64,000 nucleotides of DNA, taken from the NCBI GenBank assembly GCA_963824105.1, contig CAWGNN010000009.1, positions 186,001 through 250,000 of the forward strand, written 5' to 3'. Shown one piece after another: positions 63,709 through 64,000 of the stretch. The position numbers and the translations under genes were made by a program. Every line of letters begins with the position of its first letter. Within the stretch, counting starts at the first letter, position 1. Source of the stretch: CAWDVB01 sp963824105 (lineage in GTDB: Bacteria; Actinomycetota; Actinomycetes; Propionibacteriales; Nocardioidaceae). The notes beneath the pieces were generated by a model. It did no database searches, was not told where the DNA came from, and saw only the letters and a program-made list of their open reading frames with translations.

Positions 63709-63714
63709 TAGGGT
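63709..63714 (+). promoter_or_regulatory. candidate -10 of TPP-controlled gene
   Basis: TAGGGT, about 14 nt before the riboswitch, placing the RNA start near 63721. Confidence 0.45.
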
Positions 63715-63728
63715 GAGGGACGAACGAC

Positions 63729-63812
63729 AGGGGAGCGCCATCCGGCGCTGAGAGTGCGGAACGGCCGCAGACCCTCGAACCTGAATCCGGGTTATTCCGG
63801 CGTAGGAAGTCG
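63729..63812 (+). ncRNA. TPP (thiamine pyrophosphate) riboswitch
   Basis: THI-element core: AGGGGAGCGCC, GGCGCTGAGAGTGCGG, CGCAGACCCTCGAACCTG, AATCCGGGTTATTCCGG and CGTAGGAAGTC. This matches the conserved GGGG-CTGAGA-ACCC-GAACCTGAT-GCGTAGGAA arrangement. It controls the lipoprotein gene that follows, pointing to thiamine or precursor uptake. Confidence 0.96.
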
Positions 63813-63840
63813 AGTCTCTTGCCGCGAAGCATCGCGGACC

Positions 63841-63857
63841 CTCCCGAACGTTGGGAG
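63841..63857 (+). promoter_or_regulatory. ribosome-site hairpin downstream of TPP riboswitch
   Basis: CTCCC (63841-63845) pairs with GGGAG (63853-63857), and GGGAG is the Shine-Dalgarno 8 nt before the ATG at 63866. The hairpin can hide the ribosome site, giving translational control when TPP binds. Confidence 0.6.
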
Positions 63858-63865
63858 TTTCGCCT

Positions 63866-64000
63866 ATGCGCCCGATCGGGCTCCATCGACTGCTTGCCGT
63901 GGCGACGGTGTTCCTCGCCCTGAGCTTGGCCGCGTGCTCGCCTCCTGGCGGTGCCGGCACCAGCAACGCCACGACCCCCCCGGCCTCCTCGGGCGCGCCC
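63866..64000 (+). CDS. lipoprotein, probable thiamine/precursor-binding protein (3' truncated)
   Basis: 45 residues visible before the window ends. Lipoprotein signal MRPIGLHRLLAVATVFLALS with lipobox LAAC (Cys near residue 24), then a Gly/Ser/Thr/Pro linker. The TPP riboswitch suggests a substrate-binding protein of a thiamine or HMP ABC transporter (ThiY-like), but the ligand domain lies outside the window, so this is inference. Confidence 0.7.
   Translation, partial: MRPIGLHRLLAVATVFLALSLAACSPPGGAGTSNATTPPASSGAP

Overview
The window is one contiguous piece of a strongly GC-rich actinobacterial chromosome. It suggests the order Propionibacteriales (a Nocardioides-like genus), but that is inference from gene content only: HspR/HAIR control of dnaK, a purM-DUF3073-bldC run, a SCO2322-type cobalamin locus and a SCO7613-type membrane protein. 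Genes are densely packed, with many ATGA/GTGA stop-start overlaps and GTG starts. I saw no insertion sequence, prophage, CRISPR array or plasmid function, and no gene-free stretch longer than about 300 bases.

Layout. 0-4 kb: the 3' part of a large LuxR-type ATPase regulator and two membrane or secreted proteins. 4.2-11 kb: a heat-shock operon dnaK-grpE-dnaJ-hspR-clpB behind a HAIR operator. 11-20 kb: a proline-rich membrane protein, a MASE1/PAS histidine kinase, an aminotransferase (DapC-like), pyrE, DedA, a SpoU-type RNA methylase, an HDOD protein, class II aldolase and its DUF3151 partner. 20-42 kb: nine purine genes (purA, D, B, C, S, Q, L, F, M) with unrelated genes between them, ending in DUF3073 and bldC. 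42-48 kb: a many-TM membrane protein, an MMPL exporter and a small secreted protein. 48-48.5 kb: tRNA-Phe, tRNA-Asp and tRNA-Glu on the minus strand, each followed by a hairpin. 48.6-51 kb: a polar amino-acid ABC transporter. 51-52.2 kb: a metallopeptidase and a CrcB fluoride-channel pair. 52.3-57.7 kb: a cobalamin riboswitch over a five-gene operon. 57.8-58.8 kb: a lone pstB. 58.9-63.6 kb: a DUF2892 protein under a CsoR-like palindrome, then a MocR regulator, an acylating semialdehyde dehydrogenase and a class III aminotransferase. 63.7-64 kb: a TPP riboswitch and the start of a lipoprotein gene cut by the window edge.

Two signals stand out. First, the B12-riboswitch operon encodes a secreted alpha/alpha-toroid protein, a secreted membrane-anchored protein resembling the C-terminal domain of transcobalamin, EcfT, a fused double EcfA and an S component. 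It reads as a bacterial two-gene counterpart of intrinsic factor/transcobalamin feeding an ECF importer. Second, at least 17 genes have a TANNNT hexamer placed exactly 6-8 nt before the start codon, with no Shine-Dalgarno sequence. This is the layout expected for leaderless mRNAs, and it helps to fix several start codons.
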